Assembly: GCA_029215795.1 (NCBI GenBank)
Contig: JARDYH010000004.1
Location: 216,606,517-216,670,516, forward strand
Direction of reading: 5' to 3'
From: Anniella stebbinsi
Lineage: Eukaryota > Chordata > Lepidosauria > Squamata > Anniellidae
Length of the DNA: 64,000 nucleotides
Below, in pieces: positions 12,305 through 25,789 of the stretch. The position numbers were made by a program, and so were the translations under genes. The notes beneath the pieces are model-generated. The model ran no database searches. It was given only the letters and a program-made list of their open reading frames with translations, and was not told where the DNA came from. Position 1 is the first letter of the stretch; each line of letters starts with the position of its first letter.

Positions 12305-13235
12305 TAGCCCCAATCCCCAGTAGCAGTTTTTCAACTTTTCTTTGTATAAATGACATATTAAAGGATGGATAGAGCAGGCAGCCTGCCTGAAGCATAAGCT
12401 TCATTGCTCTTAGGTTGTATAGACATTTGGCAGTCATGTCCAGTGTTGCTTAATGTCCACTCATACTAAGGAGAGGAAACATAATGACATTATGGCCGCC
12501 ATAAGTGCCATTTTTGGTAGAAAGGTGGGGTACAAATAAAATACATACAATTGCTGAAGGCATACTTGACTTAAAAGATCTTCTTCTTCTAGTGCCTTCT
12601 CTTATTGGAGGCTAGCTATCATTATAGCTAGTTTTGTTTTTGATGCTGTTGCTCTAAATACTTGTATAGAAGTACAGCTATACCATTCCCTCAAGTTCTT
12701 TAGCCATGATGGTCATCTTCTTCCCACTGATCTTTTCCCTTCAATTTTCCCTCGTATAATTAGTTGGTGTATGGTGTATTTTTCTCCTCATATAATATGA
12801 CCAAGATGAGCTAAAAAGGGTTTAAAATACAAGATTTTCTAGGCTGCTTCTATTTGAACAGATGCATGAAATGGGTTCTTTAAGGGCTGATGCCCATTCA
12901 GCTGCCCATGTAGCTCTCGGCAGTGAACCGTGGGCTTGTGTACCCTTCCCCACTGAGTGTATAACCTTTAATGAGAACCATGGTGGGAAAGTTCTACACA
13001 GGTGGGTTTCATTTTCTTTTTTTAATGGAGAATGGGTTGCTGAAATAGGACTTATTTGTGTATACACTTCATACATGTATGTCTTGATTCTCATTCAAGT
13101 TTATATGGACTATGGGAGGTGCGTGTGTGTGTGTGTGTGTATGTGCGCGCATGAGCCCATGAGCCCCAGACAAATGTATGGCTGGAATAGGTGAACAGAT
13201 ACGAGTATTTGGAGGCAGTTATTTGAATATGTGCC
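12305..13235. other. Intron, nothing identified
   Basis: No convincing exon; one (GT)n run listed separately. Confidence 0.4.
13119..13146. repeat. (GT)n microsatellite
   Basis: GT run with one GTAT break. Confidence 0.85.
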
Positions 13236-13238
13236 ATT

Positions 13239-13764
13239 GGCTCAGTTCACACAACACTTTTCTCTACGCAGTGTGAAAATTCCACTCAATGGTGGAGTTT
13301 TTAGGAGGTACCACACAACATACACCAATTCCACCGTTGTGTGAATGTGGTCTCCCATGGAGTTGAGTAAAATCCATCACAATGTTTGATTGGCAGTTCC
13401 CTGCCCCCTCTCCTCCCCCAGTCTTCTTAATGGTATCCCATCAGCCGTTGATGCGAAAAAAACAATCCCAGTAGCACTTCCTCCTTTGGCCGCTCTTACT
13501 AGAGAACTCTGTAGCCAGTGGGGAAACTCCACTTAGTGCAGCAGGAAACTCCATGGAGCCCTCCAGACAACACACAACACAATGGTTGTGCAGGATCTCT
13601 CCTCTGTACAGCGTGGATATTCAGGGTGGAGTGTTTTTCAAAACAAAAAACTCGACCGTGGGGTGGAGCTTCCCTCCAGACAACACATTTCTCAACAGTA
13701 GTGTAACAGCTCCATAGTGGAGTTCTAAAATTACCATTAAGAATTGTGTTGTCTGAACTGAGCC
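13239..13764. repeat. Foldback repeat C-like element (526 bp)
   Basis: The ends GGCTCAGTTCACACAACAC and GTGTTGTCTGAACTGAGCC are inverted repeats with one mismatch. TGGAGTT/AACTCCA motifs recur within. It has no coding frame. The ends resemble those of 11878-12060. Confidence 0.65.
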
Positions 13765-13769
13765 ATCAT

Positions 13770-15100
13770 GGTCTTTCACCTTCTGCTTCAACTTTTCTTG
13801 AATTAACATCTCACATGGGACTTTAAAGCTTTTAAAGGGGTGACCTCTATAGAACATACACCAGTCCTGATATCAAAAAGTAATATAGGGATTGATACCA
13901 AGTATATAGTAAATTGAACTCCATTATCAAAGGCTTGTGCTCCGTAGTGTTCTTCCAGTTTTTGCAATAAGAATTTTCTGGGTCTGTCACCGCATAATAA
14001 AATGATGATGATGATGATGATGCAGTAGGAAAATACTCTATTTAGATCTTGATTTACCCAGTCACATTCCTTGTTTGGCTACCTTATGCTATAACTGTTC
14101 CCAGAATTAATTGACTTTTTGGATAACCACTCTAAGGTTCTTGCTTGGGACCTTCCCAGAATGTATGATCCCTGCTATGAATTCCCCCTATAGCTGAAAT
14201 ATGATTGGTTAGGAGATCAAGCAGGTCACCTTGATCTCTGGAATGCTCTTAGGTGGTATCTGAGTGTTTTTTTTTTCCAGAAGAGCATTTAAATGTTTGT
14301 TGTTATCCACCTCTTACCATGTTACCTTATTTCCTTTGTGGCCAGTGATGTTTGTTTTGAATTTTGAATTTCCTATGCTTAAATACTTAATTTATCATTA
14401 TATTATATGTCACTTTGAGCATTGTTGACAAAGTATGATAAAATAAACAGAAGATACACTAAAAGGAGAAATTGAGGTTCATGCTGCTTATAGAGCAAGT
14501 TTGCATGTCATGCTAAGCCATCCTGAGAATAAGCCACCATGAGTTGGTTGTTTCTTGCCAACCTGACAGATAACGGGGAGCTCTGTGGCTTGCTATGGCG
14601 TATTTCCCCCTTCAGTCCCTCTGCTGGCTCCTGGCATATGTTTCAGGTTCCTTTGGAACAGATTCCTCATTTCCTTGGTCCCTACATCGGTGCTCTTCTG
14701 CAGTTGGTCCACTGGGGTTGCTGACTACAAAGGGAAACTCTCCCCCCATCAGATCACCAAATATAATTAATTTTCTGAGCCCTTGTGAACAGGGTAACAC
14801 GTTTGTGTTCTTTTTTTGGGGGGGGGGAGTGTAAGACTGCCTGTCCACTAGTTAGCCAAGCATACATATATCCTCTTCTTGCCAATGTCCTTGTCAGTTT
14901 CACCCTTACTGTGGTTCCCTTGGTAGGTAGCCCCCCTTTTTTGAAAGGCTACTTCAGCTACTTTTGAAGTAAACACACCTGCCCTGGAAGATCCTTTTCT
15001 TGAAGCTTCTGGCTACTTTATGCTTTCTCTTCCCTCCTCCCCCTTTGTGTTTGTCGCGTCCCTTCACTGGTCTCCATTGTTAGCTGTCAGCTATACCTGT
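13770..15100. other. Intron, nothing identified
   Basis: A T-run at 14269-14277 and a G-run at 14818-14828 are homopolymers. No protein is recognised. Confidence 0.4.
14003..14024. repeat. (ATG)n microsatellite
   Basis: Seven trinucleotide units. Confidence 0.85.
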
Positions 15101-15104
15101 GGAT

Positions 15105-15350
15105 TACAGAGCAGTGAGGTGGATTGGTAAACCTATGCAGTGAGGGATTGGTGAAGATAAGCAAATTTCATGGCAGAGCAGGGAAGGGGATCAGTAAATA
15201 TACACAAATTAGAAGGCAGTGCAGTAAAGCAGAGGAGAATGTTACTCAAATTTCATGGTAGCGCAGTGATGCAGATTGCTAAAAAATACACAAATTTCAT
15301 GGCGGAGCGGTAAAACCAAGGGGAGAATTACACAAATTTCATAGTGGTCG
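15105..15350. repeat. 43-bp degenerate minisatellite
   Basis: The landmark CAAATT(TCAT) recurs at 15162, 15205, 15247, 15291 and 15333, with spacings of 43, 42, 44 and 42. Each is followed by GGCAGAGCAGTGAAG-like sequence. A further decayed unit is visible just 5' of it. Confidence 0.65.
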
Positions 15351-15834
15351 ACTTTCATATCTGTGCATTTTCGCAAGACACCCCCCCCCAAAAAAAAGTT
15401 GTGAATATGTTTGGGAGAGTGCCTATCTTCTTGATTTTTAGGAGCATGGGATGGAGGACCCTGATGAGGGAGGATTGCAGTGGCACCAGCAAGATTGTGA
15501 GGAGTGGCAGGGATTTTTGCTGCTCCCACTAGGTCTCTAGCTGTTCCAGACAGCCCCTGATGAACTTGCCCTGCTGGGTTCAGATATCACAACATGCCAC
15601 TCTGAACACATGCCACCCTGAACAACCCAGCTACAAGGCATGGATTCTAAGAGTGGCTTGTTCATGAAAAATGAGCCACTCTGCGGAAACCGCACCAGTT
15701 TCAGACGTCATAACAACCCACCATGGCTGATGACTCATGTGGTATGAACCAGATCATAGTTAGTTTCCTAAACCCAGGTATAAACCAAGGTGATGAGGGA
15801 AGAGACCAAAATAAGGACTTAGAGGAACACACAC

Positions 15835-15965
15835 CGACCTGGTTCACGCATAATGACAACCCATGGATATGTGGTTGGGTTAACTGCTGGGTTGTTTAAC
15901 TCCAATCAACCCAGCACTCTGGGTTTGCATGTCATGCTTAACCCATGAAGGAGCCGATTGTGGGT
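15835..15965. repeat. Foldback repeat C-like, short
   Basis: CCTGGTTCACGCATAATGAC followed by AACCCATGG at the left; CATGTCATGCTTAACCCATG at the right. The centre is GGGTTGTTTAACTCC. Confidence 0.45.
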
Positions 15966-15969
15966 TGTG

Positions 15970-18380
15970 GGATAAAAGAAGAAGAAGCGGGCAGTGCACC
16001 CACTCCTGCAAGACAAGCTATTGGTTTTAAACTGATGGCTTATTGTTATATGCAAACATGGCCATGCTTAGTTACATCTGGGTATTAATCTATTCATATT
16101 CTTGCTAGTTCAATAAGAGTGTTTGCTATTGAATAGCCCCTATAGAATGAGGGGCCAATTGAAAAGACTGAGGGGGCAAAAGGACCAGTGAATACTAGGC
16201 AACCATCTTCACAATAATTCATCCTCATGCATATAAAGTAGGCTTAAGTACATTAATTCATATTTTTTAAAAACAAGTTAGTTACTGATGCGCTACCTGA
16301 TTCACTTCCTCACTAGTTCAAAACATTTACGTAGTTTCATTTTCAAAGAACATGGGTAGGAGGGAATACAGTAGTTCAGTGTTTTGTTAAGTAATCATTA
16401 GTTCACTATGGAGATTCCAAGAATGTGGTGAAAGTCGCATGTGACCTAATTTAGTATTTAAGAGAATCAGCACTTAAGCATCTTTGTGTGCTGCTTAAAG
16501 TAATACCCAAGTGAGTACATGCTATACATGTCATAAAGAATATGTGTTGGAGAACAGCTTATTTTTGTTGTTGTTTCTCTTAGGTGAGTTACTTTTCAGT
16601 TACTTATAACTGAAGATTTTAGAGAGAAGAATCTAATTGATATGATCAAACAAAAATAACTTGTGTCCTAGTAATGAGGGACAAGACTAGAGAATAAATA
16701 GGCATGCAAGAGTAGCTAATTTGCTGTATTTCTGGGACATATGGTAAATAAGAGGAATTGCAATAGAAACATGTAATTCTGCTTGGAGTGTACCATATCT
16801 CTGTCCTTAATTTATTGATGAATGGCTCCCACTTGTATAAATATGTGGTATTTCATTCTGAAAGAAATATTTGTTTTGTACTTTTTGATCCTTGTTCGGA
16901 GGTATCTATATCGCTTCTCAATAGGTAATTTGTACTGGAGTACAGAATATGTGTATTGATAGGGATTTAGAAGGGAGATTTTCTGTCTTTACCTGTACAA
17001 TATGTAGGTGAGGTTGGTAGTAAGATGAAAACTGTTTTGAAGTCTGAATTTGAGAAAATACTTCCAGAAATTGTAGATCCTCATTTATATTTCTCCCTAG
17101 AATGAAGGCGGGAAACATATGTAGGAGAAAAAAATGAGTGGGAAAGGTGACATTGATGATTAAACAGAGATTCTATTTTTGGATACATTAAAAAGGAAGC
17201 TGCAAGGAATGTAAGATAAATGAATATTCTCTATTTGTATATATATAGTACTTTTCGCTTAGGCAAACAGTGGATAGCTAGAAGATTAATGGCTTTTATA
17301 AGCTGTTTTCTCCAGGGATGAACAATGCGGATAGGAGGAGACAAGGATTGTGTTGCCAACTTTTCAGCTAGCTCCCACAGCTGTGCCATTATCAGTGGTT
17401 GGATCAGCAGCCATTAGTAGGTAGTAATGCTTATATTCATGCCACAAAAACCTTCATTTGCTCATTGTAGTAGATCAAGCTGTTAAGGGAACAGCTGCAA
17501 GTGCCATATAAAGTTGGCACAGCTGCAAGTGCCGTATAAAGTTGGCAATCTTAAGGAAGACTGGCTGATTTTCTAATGGGATAATAAGAATGTGAGGGAC
17601 CTGAGCGTTCTCTAGTTTAGCTCCATGCTCAAGTGTCTTGTATTGCACACCATCTTTCTTATAATACACATAATTAAGAATATAGGCATGACCAATAACT
17701 TTAGGAATAAACTGGTTCAGGAAGAAAAATATTGCAATACATTCTTACTCTTCGATATCTCTTTTCTATACTCTGTGATGGATTTGCATTGACATGGGCA
17801 AAAACAGCATTGCACTTTAACCTTGTTTTAATATTTTTAATATTTGTTGCTATATGGTAGCATTTAGATTGGTTGGCAAAAATTGTGGTTTCTTGAGATC
17901 AGGCCTGGGAATCCTCAATGCCGGGGGACATCTGGGGAATCTGGCCCTCCTGGATTCACGAGTTGGCCATGACCCCTTCCTCCCTCCCCGATCACCGATC
18001 CTTGGGTGGTTTGTCAGCATTTGTGCAGTTTTTTACCCCATTCTAAAAGGATGAAATGCCTCTTGTAAAATGAAATGTTACAAGCATTAAGAGGTTGAAG
18101 CTACAGTAAGCTGGTATTTTTGGCTGTCCCTTTTGCCTTTGGCCCTGCCCACCACTGGAATGCCCAGACTCTCCACAAGAGCATCTCTGAAATTTAATTT
18201 TGCCCTTGGGCTGAGAGATGCTCCCCATCTCTGTTTTAGATATAAGATGAGAAATATAGGGAAGGCATGTGAAGTATACATGATTCCTTTCCCCAGCAAA
18301 ATTTGTTTTGGAAAAATATACAATTTATGTTTGGACATGTTTGTCCAGTCTGAGCAAGTTACTTTTAAAAAATACAGGTT
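15970..18380. other. Intron, nothing identified
   Basis: AT-rich, unique-looking apart from the 28-bp duplication. Confidence 0.4.
17492..17548. repeat. 28-bp tandem duplication
   Basis: CAGCTGCAAGTGCC with ATAAAGTTGGCA is present twice with one mismatch. Confidence 0.8.
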
Positions 18381-18385
18381 AGAGT

Positions 18386-18522
18386 CAGGGACGGGAAACA
18401 TGTGGCCCACCAAATATTTGTCAGCTTCAAATCCCATCAGCCCTCAATGGCTGTGCTTACTGGGGCTGATGGGAGGTACAATTGATAATGTGTGGAGGGC
18501 TGCACATTTCCCATCTCTGGAT
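18386..18522. repeat. Foldback repeat B copy
   Basis: Contains CAGGGACGGGAAACATG at the left and CACATTTCCCATCTCTG at the right, with ATCCCATCAGCCC mirrored by GGGCTGATGGGA. Confidence 0.55.
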
Positions 18523-18524
18523 TA

Positions 18525-20280
18525 GAGAGTTCAAAATAGTGTGATTAAGTTTAGAAGTTACATGGTAAGTTATTAATTTTAGATTCCTGTGCTGCTGTGT
18601 TAACTTTTGTGGGCAGAAATGGTAACTAAGGGCATGGGTGACAATGTCATTTGCAAAGAATCTGTTGGACAGCTCTTCATGGTTTATACATTTCAGTGAC
18701 AGGATGATCCATTATATGTGACCTCAAGTCATCACAGTGACTAAAGGGAACACAATTTCTGTTTTCCATTTGACAAGAGAATAAAAAACTTTGGTCGATC
18801 AGTATGAATCAATTATCTGTGTTTGCCCTTATAGACATTCCATCCTTTTACTAGTAGTACATAGCTCATGGAAGTCTATAGTGGATTTTTTTCTTCATCG
18901 ATGAAAACTAGAAAAATCTCTGGGGAAACTTGTGTCTGAAGTATAAAGGACAATACTTTAATTGAGCTATTGATAATGAAGATTAGAAACATTACCTGTC
19001 TAATGAAATCACAAAACTGAATGATAAAGAAAGGATATATTGGCAATGTGTTTCCTTTCTTTCTTATATTTTCTTGCTGTTGACTCGTCAGATTACAAGC
19101 TCTAACCTGTTCATGTCACTACTGGGCCTGTTCAGATGTGACAACCAACCCACCCCAAAAAGAAAGGAAGAAAGAAAGAAAGATGTGAGATCAAGAATGG
19201 GGCCTAGGCATAGAAAGTAATGTCTGTCTGAATTTTGAAGTCCAACAAATACTTGAACATGGCTTCTCCCTTACCCAGGACATTTCACTCATGTCAAAAT
19301 AGCTGTGCATCTCATGTGATGGACATTACCTTCCATGTGTAGTCAGGGGAACAGGAAAAGATGCTGTAAGCCTGAATTTTGCTCCCAAGATCAACAACCA
19401 AGTCTCAAAAAAATCAACTCTGACAAATGGGAGAGCACCCTTAGGTGAGATGCTCTGTCTATGGAATTTTCTCCTCGGAGGCTTATCTTGCTTTTCTTTC
19501 AATCAGCAGGTAAAACTGTTTATTTTCCTATGCTAAAAGTATGTCATCCATTAAAAAATCTTGCTGAGTGCTCTGTCTTTATCTGCCAATTGTTTTTATT
19601 ATGTGGTTTGGTGTATTTTATATCTTCATATTGTAAATATGTAAACTCCCTAAAGCCAAATCTGGTGTATAAATATTTTAAAGAAACAAATGAGGGTGTA
19701 GAGGTATTGTGTGTGTGTATATGTGTGTGTGTTGGGGGGGGGGGGTTGGACTGAAGGTAATATCTACCCATGGTCTTAGAATCAAATAGTACATTTAGGA
19801 AAATTGCAAGATGTAGCTCTTGCTGAGTGTCCTACTTCAAACTGCTGTTGAAGAATTAAATGTTTTAATGTACCCTGAATTATTCAAAACTCAATACAAT
19901 GTCCTCCTTATGGTAAGCTACGAGGTCAGAAGAAGGGTTTTAGTATGTATGCGTGTATTTATATATAATCAGCATTCAGCTTGTGATACCACACCAGCAG
20001 TTAGAATTGTACCCTATTTCTTTGATTCTAAGACTTACTCCCCCCCTTATAAACGTCTCTAAAAATGGGGTGCGTCTTAGAATCAATGGTGATTTCCACA
20101 CATTTAGAATCAAAGCTTTTTTCTGTTGGTGGTACTGAAATTAAGGTGCGTCTTACAATCAATGGCATCCTAGAATTGAAGAAATACGGTATATTAAAGC
20201 AAGAGCTTCATCAAAGTGATTCTGCTGCTTATTTAGCTTGGGATAAAGTATCTATGCATTGTACAAATTGTACAGTTCTG
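18525..20280. other. Intron, nothing identified
   Basis: A GT/G-run at 19711-19746. The segment 20035-20190 has GTGCGTCTTAGAATCAATGG twice in diverged form (20070 and 20145), an old local repeat. Confidence 0.4.
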
Positions 20281-21064
20281 GATGGGGTTACACCCCCCCG
20301 AAAGACTGTGTTCGCAGCTTGGGGGTACTCCTGGATCCGTCGCTCTAGATGACAGCTCAGATTGATGCGACGGCCAGGAGTGCCTACGATCAGCTTCGGC
20401 TGATACGCCAGCTGCGCCCCTTCCTAGAGTTGGAAGACCTAAAGACGGTAGTGCACGCACTGGTAACTTTGAGGCTCGACTTCTGCAATGCTCTGTACAT
20501 AGGGCTACCTTTGTGCCTAGTCCGGAAACTTCAACTTGTTCAAAATATGGCAGCCAGGTTGGTCACCGGTACACCTAGGGGTGACCACATTACACCAGTT
20601 TTAAAATCACTTCACTGGCTGCCGGTCAGTTTCCGGGCAAAGTATAAAGTGTTGGTTATTACCTTTAAAGCCCTACATGGTTTGGGCCCAGGCTACCTAC
20701 GGGATCGCCTTCTCCCTTACAATCCGCCCCATACTCTTAGGTCCTCTGGGAAGAACGTACTCAAGCCAGCCAGAACTAGGCTGGCAAGTGTTACCCAGAG
20801 GACCTTCTCTTTCATGGCTCCCAGACTATGGAATGGTCTGCCGGAGGAAGTTAGACAAATTAGCAGTCTTCATGAATTTAAGAGAGTCATGAAGACTGTT
20901 CTCTTCCGGCAGGCCTATCCGGATGAATTTTAAAATGTTTTAATGATGTGTTTTCTCTTGTTTTAAAATTTTTTAAACTTTGTGATGCTTGTATTTTGCA
21001 TTGTGTTTCCCGCCTCGATCCGTAGGGAGAGGCGGGTTATAAATAAATATTATTATTATTATTA
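20281..21064 (+). mobile_element. L2/CR1-clade LINE 3' end
   Basis: The frame 20349-20933 encodes 194 residues of the C-terminal part of a LINE reverse transcriptase, with the signature R-L-D-F-C-N-A-L-Y, Q-N-M-A-A-R-L-V-T-G and L-H-W-L-P-V. This segment has no internal stop. The 3' UTR ends in GAGGCGGGTTATAAATAAA and a (TTA)n tail. The copy is 5'-truncated, as usual for LINEs. The family assignment between L2 and a related clade is by eye. Confidence 0.75.
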
Positions 21065-21879
21065 CAAATACAACTCCCCCCTTTTATACTAGGTGCCATC
21101 TCCTTTTAAGTAGGCAACTCCTATATTGCTTGCTGTATCCCTAAGAATTGATTTCAGATTTTTGTGTCTATGCGTTGGGGGAATGGAGTTCTCAAAATGT
21201 GTAGATTGATTGCAGAAGCCAAAGTATATGTACTCTTGAATAATGCATTTTATAGTTTCTCTGTACATATTGATCTGCTCCTTGTGCACTGCTTTAGGCC
21301 ATTACAGTGTAAAAATAATCATCTCTAAAATGTATGTGAATCCCCACCGCACCCTGCCCCATTTATCTAAATGGCACTCTGGCTTTACTTTAATTGTGAT
21401 CTTTGTCTGCCAAGTTGTTTCACAGTCCACAACAGTACAACATATTTTCATCAGAATTATTCATATGCCAGAAACGTGCTTTATGTTTGCTGGTTGTAGA
21501 ATTAGCTTTGAGGAATCACTGTCCCTATTTTTTGGACAAGGATGGCATGTTTAGTCATCTGTAGCTTTTATACTGATATGCTTTTTTTACATTCATCTTT
21601 TTCATGATAAATTGTTGATTGAAAGCTTAGGATGAAAGCCAGTGTTGCATGAGTAGAAGGCAAATTTATGCACTGAATCTTTCTTTTTCCTGCACCCCCA
21701 CCCCCTTTGAAAAGCTCTTCGGAGGGTTGGAAGGGCTTAATGAGCATTATGGACTTTGTTTTACAGTGCTGCAATCCACCCAGTTTCAGTGATTGTCCTC
21801 TCACTGCAGCCCCATAAGACACAACCCACAATGTTTTGTAGATTGCTAAATGTGGTCCCTCTAAGAAATTCCTGACGTT

Positions 21880-24130
21880 TGTTGCTGATAACTTTCTCCT
21901 ATAGAAAGTGGAGGAAGGAACTAGAGGATTGGCTATCCTTGACTTGGTTCTGTCCAACAGAGATGACTGTGGATAAAGTGGCAGTTATGGGAACTCTGGG
22001 GGAAAGTGACCATGTCATACTTGAATTCTTGATTTTAAAGGAAGCAAAAGCTGAGTGCAGCCATATGTGTACTCTGGATATTAGGAAAGCTGATTTTAAT
22101 AAACTCAGAACAATGATAAGTAAGGTCTCATGGCAGGTGACCCTAATAAGAAAAGGAGTCCAATATGAATGGAAGTTTCTAAAAAAAGAAATTTTTAAAG
22201 GCAGAAACACAAACAATTCCAACAAGGAAAAAAGGTAGAGGACAACAGAAGAAGCCAATGTGGCTTCACAAAAAGCTTAGCGATGACCTGGAAACAAAAA
22301 AGGATACATATAGGAAGGGGAAGGAAGGCCAGGCTACAAAAGAAGAGTATAGACAGGTAGCACAGATGTGCAGGAATGGTGTCAGGAAGGCTAAAGCTGA
22401 GAATGTGCTGAGGTTAGCAAGGGTTGCTAAAAACAAAAAAAAAGCATGCTTCAGGTATGTGCACAGTAGAAGACAGAGGAAAGAAATGGTGGTTCGACTA
22501 AATGAGGATGGCAAAATGATCACAGATGACAAAGAAATGGCAGAAGTACTTAATTTCCTACTTTGACTCATTTTGTTCCTGAAGGAGAGTCTATGACCCC
22601 CCCCCCCCCTTGCAAATTTGAAGTACAAGCTGAAGGGCAAGATTGCAGCTTGAGATTGATAAACAAATGGTCAAATCTCCAGGGCCTGATGAACTGCATC
22701 CTAGAGTAATAAAGGAATTGGCAGAAGAACTTTCAGAACCACTGTCTATTATCTTTGTGAAATCATGGAGGAAGTGTGACGTGGTAGATGACTGGAGGAG
22801 GGCTAATGTAACCCATATCTTCAAAAAGGGTAACTAGAGACCAGTTAGTCTGACATCAATCCCTGGGAATTTTTGGGAGCAGATTATAAAGAAGTCAATC
22901 TGTAAGCACCTTGAAAACAATGCAATGATTGCTAGATGTCAACATGGATTTGTCAAGAACAAATCCTGCCAGACTAATATGATCTCACTTTTTGATTGGG
23001 TAACCTCCCTTGTGGAATGTGGGAATGCTGTGGACATAATCTAGTCCTGATTTCAGCAAAGCTTTTGATGAAGTTTCCCCATGATATTCTGATTAGCAAA
23101 CTAGCTATAAGCGGGCTAGATGGAATGACTATTAGGTAGATCCACAATTGGCTACAGATTCAAACTCAAAGAGTGCTTATCATTGGTACCTTCTCAAACT
23201 GGAGGGAGGTAACAAGCGGGGTACCTCAGGACTCAGTCATGGGCCCCAATGCTTTTCAACATTTTTATTAATGACTTGGAAGAGGAGGTGCAGGGAATGC
23301 TTATCAAATTTGCAGATGCTACAAAATTGAATGGGGTAGCTAATACCCTGGAAGATAGAAACAAAGTCCAGAGTGATTTTGAAAGGCTGGAGTGCTGGGC
23401 TGAAACAACAGAATGAAATATAAGAGGGATAAATGCTAAGTTGTACACCTAGGAAAAAGAGATCAAATGCGCAATACTACAAGTGAGAAGGATTTTGGAA
23501 TTGTTGTAGATCACAAGCTGAATATGAGCCAACAGTGTGATGTGGCTGCACAAAAAGCAAATTCTATTTTGGGCTGCATTAGTAGCAGTATAGCTTCCAA
23601 ATAATGTGAGGCACTGGTTCCCCTCTATTCAGCATTGGTTAGGCCTCATCTTGGGTACTGTGTTCAATTCTGGGCACCAACTGGAGGGGGTTCAGAGGAG
23701 GGCAATGGGGATGAGCAGGGATCTGGAAACAAAGCCTTATGAGGAGGGACAGAAAAAATTGGGCATGTTTAGCCTGGAGAACAGAAGATTGAGGGGGGGA
23801 GGCATGATAGCACTCTTCAAGCACTTGAAAGGTTGTCACACAGAGGAGGGCCAGAATTTCTTCTCAATCACCCCAGAGTACAGGACACAGAATAATAGGC
23901 TCAAGTCACAGGAAGCCAGATTCCGGCTGGACATCAGGAAAAACTTCCTGACTGTTAGATCAGTACGACAATGGAGCTGATTACCTAGGGAGGTCGTGGG
24001 CTCTCCTACACTGCAAGATGCAGCTGGACAGTCATCTGTTAGGTGTGCTTTAATGATGTGGATTCCCACATTGAGCAGGGGATTGGACTTGATGGCGTTA
24101 TATGCTCCTTCCAGCTCAACTATACTATGC
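21880..24130 (+). mobile_element. Degenerate CR1 LINE
   Basis: The order is that of CR1: end of the endonuclease (G-E-S-D-H-V-I-L-E-F near 22010), linker, reverse transcriptase (P-G-P-D-E-L-H-P-R-V near 22680), C-terminal region (21 kb copy ending near 23980) and 3' UTR ending near 24122 with CAACTATACTATGCTTC. Several frameshifts break the frame. The catalytic motif near 23310 reads F-A-D-A, so the second metal-binding Asp is lost. The copy is dead. Confidence 0.8.
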
Positions 24131-24134
24131 TTCT

Positions 24135-25375
24135 CCCAACCCTCTGAAGAGGCTTATTGGGGGATGCAGTAGGGAGTAAGGGAAAGATCCATTGCTTGAG
24201 CCGCCTTTTGCTTGGACAGCATTGGATATCAACCTTAACTGTTTTGTTGTATGGGTAATTTAGCAGTGACATTGACATGGTAGTCCTTTGGTTAGGTAGT
24301 AGGTAGTATTAGGATCAATTCATTTATACAAGGAATTGAACAGCAGAACGTCCTTCAATACAGAAATTGCCAGTGGAGCTGATCAGTGCAGAGGAGGAAT
24401 GAGAATGGTCAACATTCAGAATTGCTTTACAAATATTAGGAAGATGTGGTTTATTAAATTCAACCACAAGAAAATTAAATGATGATATGCATTGCTATAC
24501 ATGCTGAAGGCTGCAATTCTATCACACTTATCTCAGCCTGTGCCTCATCTAACTCAGTATAAGAGTAATGAAAAGTAAGCTCCATTGAACATGGATAGGA
24601 TTGCACTGTATTACGGCTATAGATTGTATGTATTATACCTACCATCTAGGAACTCCAGATGGAAGCTTTAAAAAATAATCCAGCGAGGGTTGAAAAGTGC
24701 CACCACATTTTCTTAGAATATCTACTTCTATCATTATTTTAAAGTCACAGTGATGAAAGAAAGGTGTGTGTGTGTGTATGCATATATGTTTGTATGTACA
24801 CTCTCTCACACACACTGACACTCATGTGCAAGCTTGGGAAAGACCGAACAGTGGAACAGAGGTAATATGGCATATATTCAGATCAGGTTATTTCCCCTTA
24901 CAAAGATGTGAGACATTGTGGAAGCTGAGAGCATTTCTTAGTGGAATATACTTACTTACTTTGGACAGTGTTCTTAATTTAATCTCTTTCTTGCAATTGA
25001 GATAGAATTCATATTATATGTCTATTGCGAAACTGAAAGGCATTGAACAATACCTTTATGAAGTGTTCTGGCCAGTGCAGTGAACCTCTACTAAGTAGAA
25101 GGCTGTGTGTTGCCCACCCATGCTCTACGTGATCAAGAATTGACGTGAGGAAAGGAAATAGCTCATCTTTTTTCACGAAAGGATAAGTAACATAATAGTT
25201 TTTTATGTGTTGAGCCTTCAGTGTATTTTCATTTGGAAAATTGGTTTGTCTTTCAGGCATCTATGAAAAACCTTTATGAAACACAGAATTATCAGCAGAA
25301 GATAATTCCATCAACATGAAATTCAGTAAAGTAGTCTTGAACATAAGACCTGAAATGGTGGTAGTATACCCCGAG
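24135..25375. other. Intron, nothing identified
   Basis: One short (GT)n run near 24764. No protein is recognised. Confidence 0.4.
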
Positions 25376-25381
25376 CTCAGT

Positions 25382-25383
25382 TA

Positions 25384-25414
<31 letters not shown>

Positions 25415-25480
25415 TACATTTATATACCGCCCCATAGCCGAAGCTCTCTGGGTGGTTTACAAAAATTAAAAACATTGTAC
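25382..25480 (-). repeat. LINE-type 3' tail, minus strand, with (TTA)n
   Basis: Same tail as at 7064, here followed by GAAGCTCTCTGGGTGGTTTA, so about 20 bp more of it is preserved. Confidence 0.55.
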
Positions 25481-25510
25481 ATTTAAAAACCAATATTGCC
25501 TGTACCTATT

Positions 25511-25783
25511 GTTCGGGTTTGGATGATCAGCGGAGGAAACAATGCAGTGTTGGTTGTTTCCCCAACATGCAATGCTCACATGACTGGGATTACCCCAAGT
25601 ACCCGTAGTGCATTTTCACCCACCCGACAACTCTCAATTTGCATTATGGGTTGTGGGGTAGGTGAAAATGACCTATGCCTGCGCTGTGTACCAGGTTCAG
25701 ACAACACAATAATTTGGGTAATCCTAGTTGTGTGCGTGGGGAAAACAATGATGCTTGTTGTTTCTCCTGCTGATCCTCTGAAC
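25511..25783. repeat. Foldback repeat C-like (273 bp)
   Basis: GATCAGCGGAGGAAACAA at the left is mirrored by TTGTTTCTCCTGCTGATC at the right. The ends are GTTCGGGT and TCTGAAC. Confidence 0.55.
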
Positions 25784-25789
25784 AACCCA

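Noticed and set aside
21879..22258. Host gene exon on either strand
   Set aside because: Both 119-codon frames lie in the CR1 endonuclease/linker segment.
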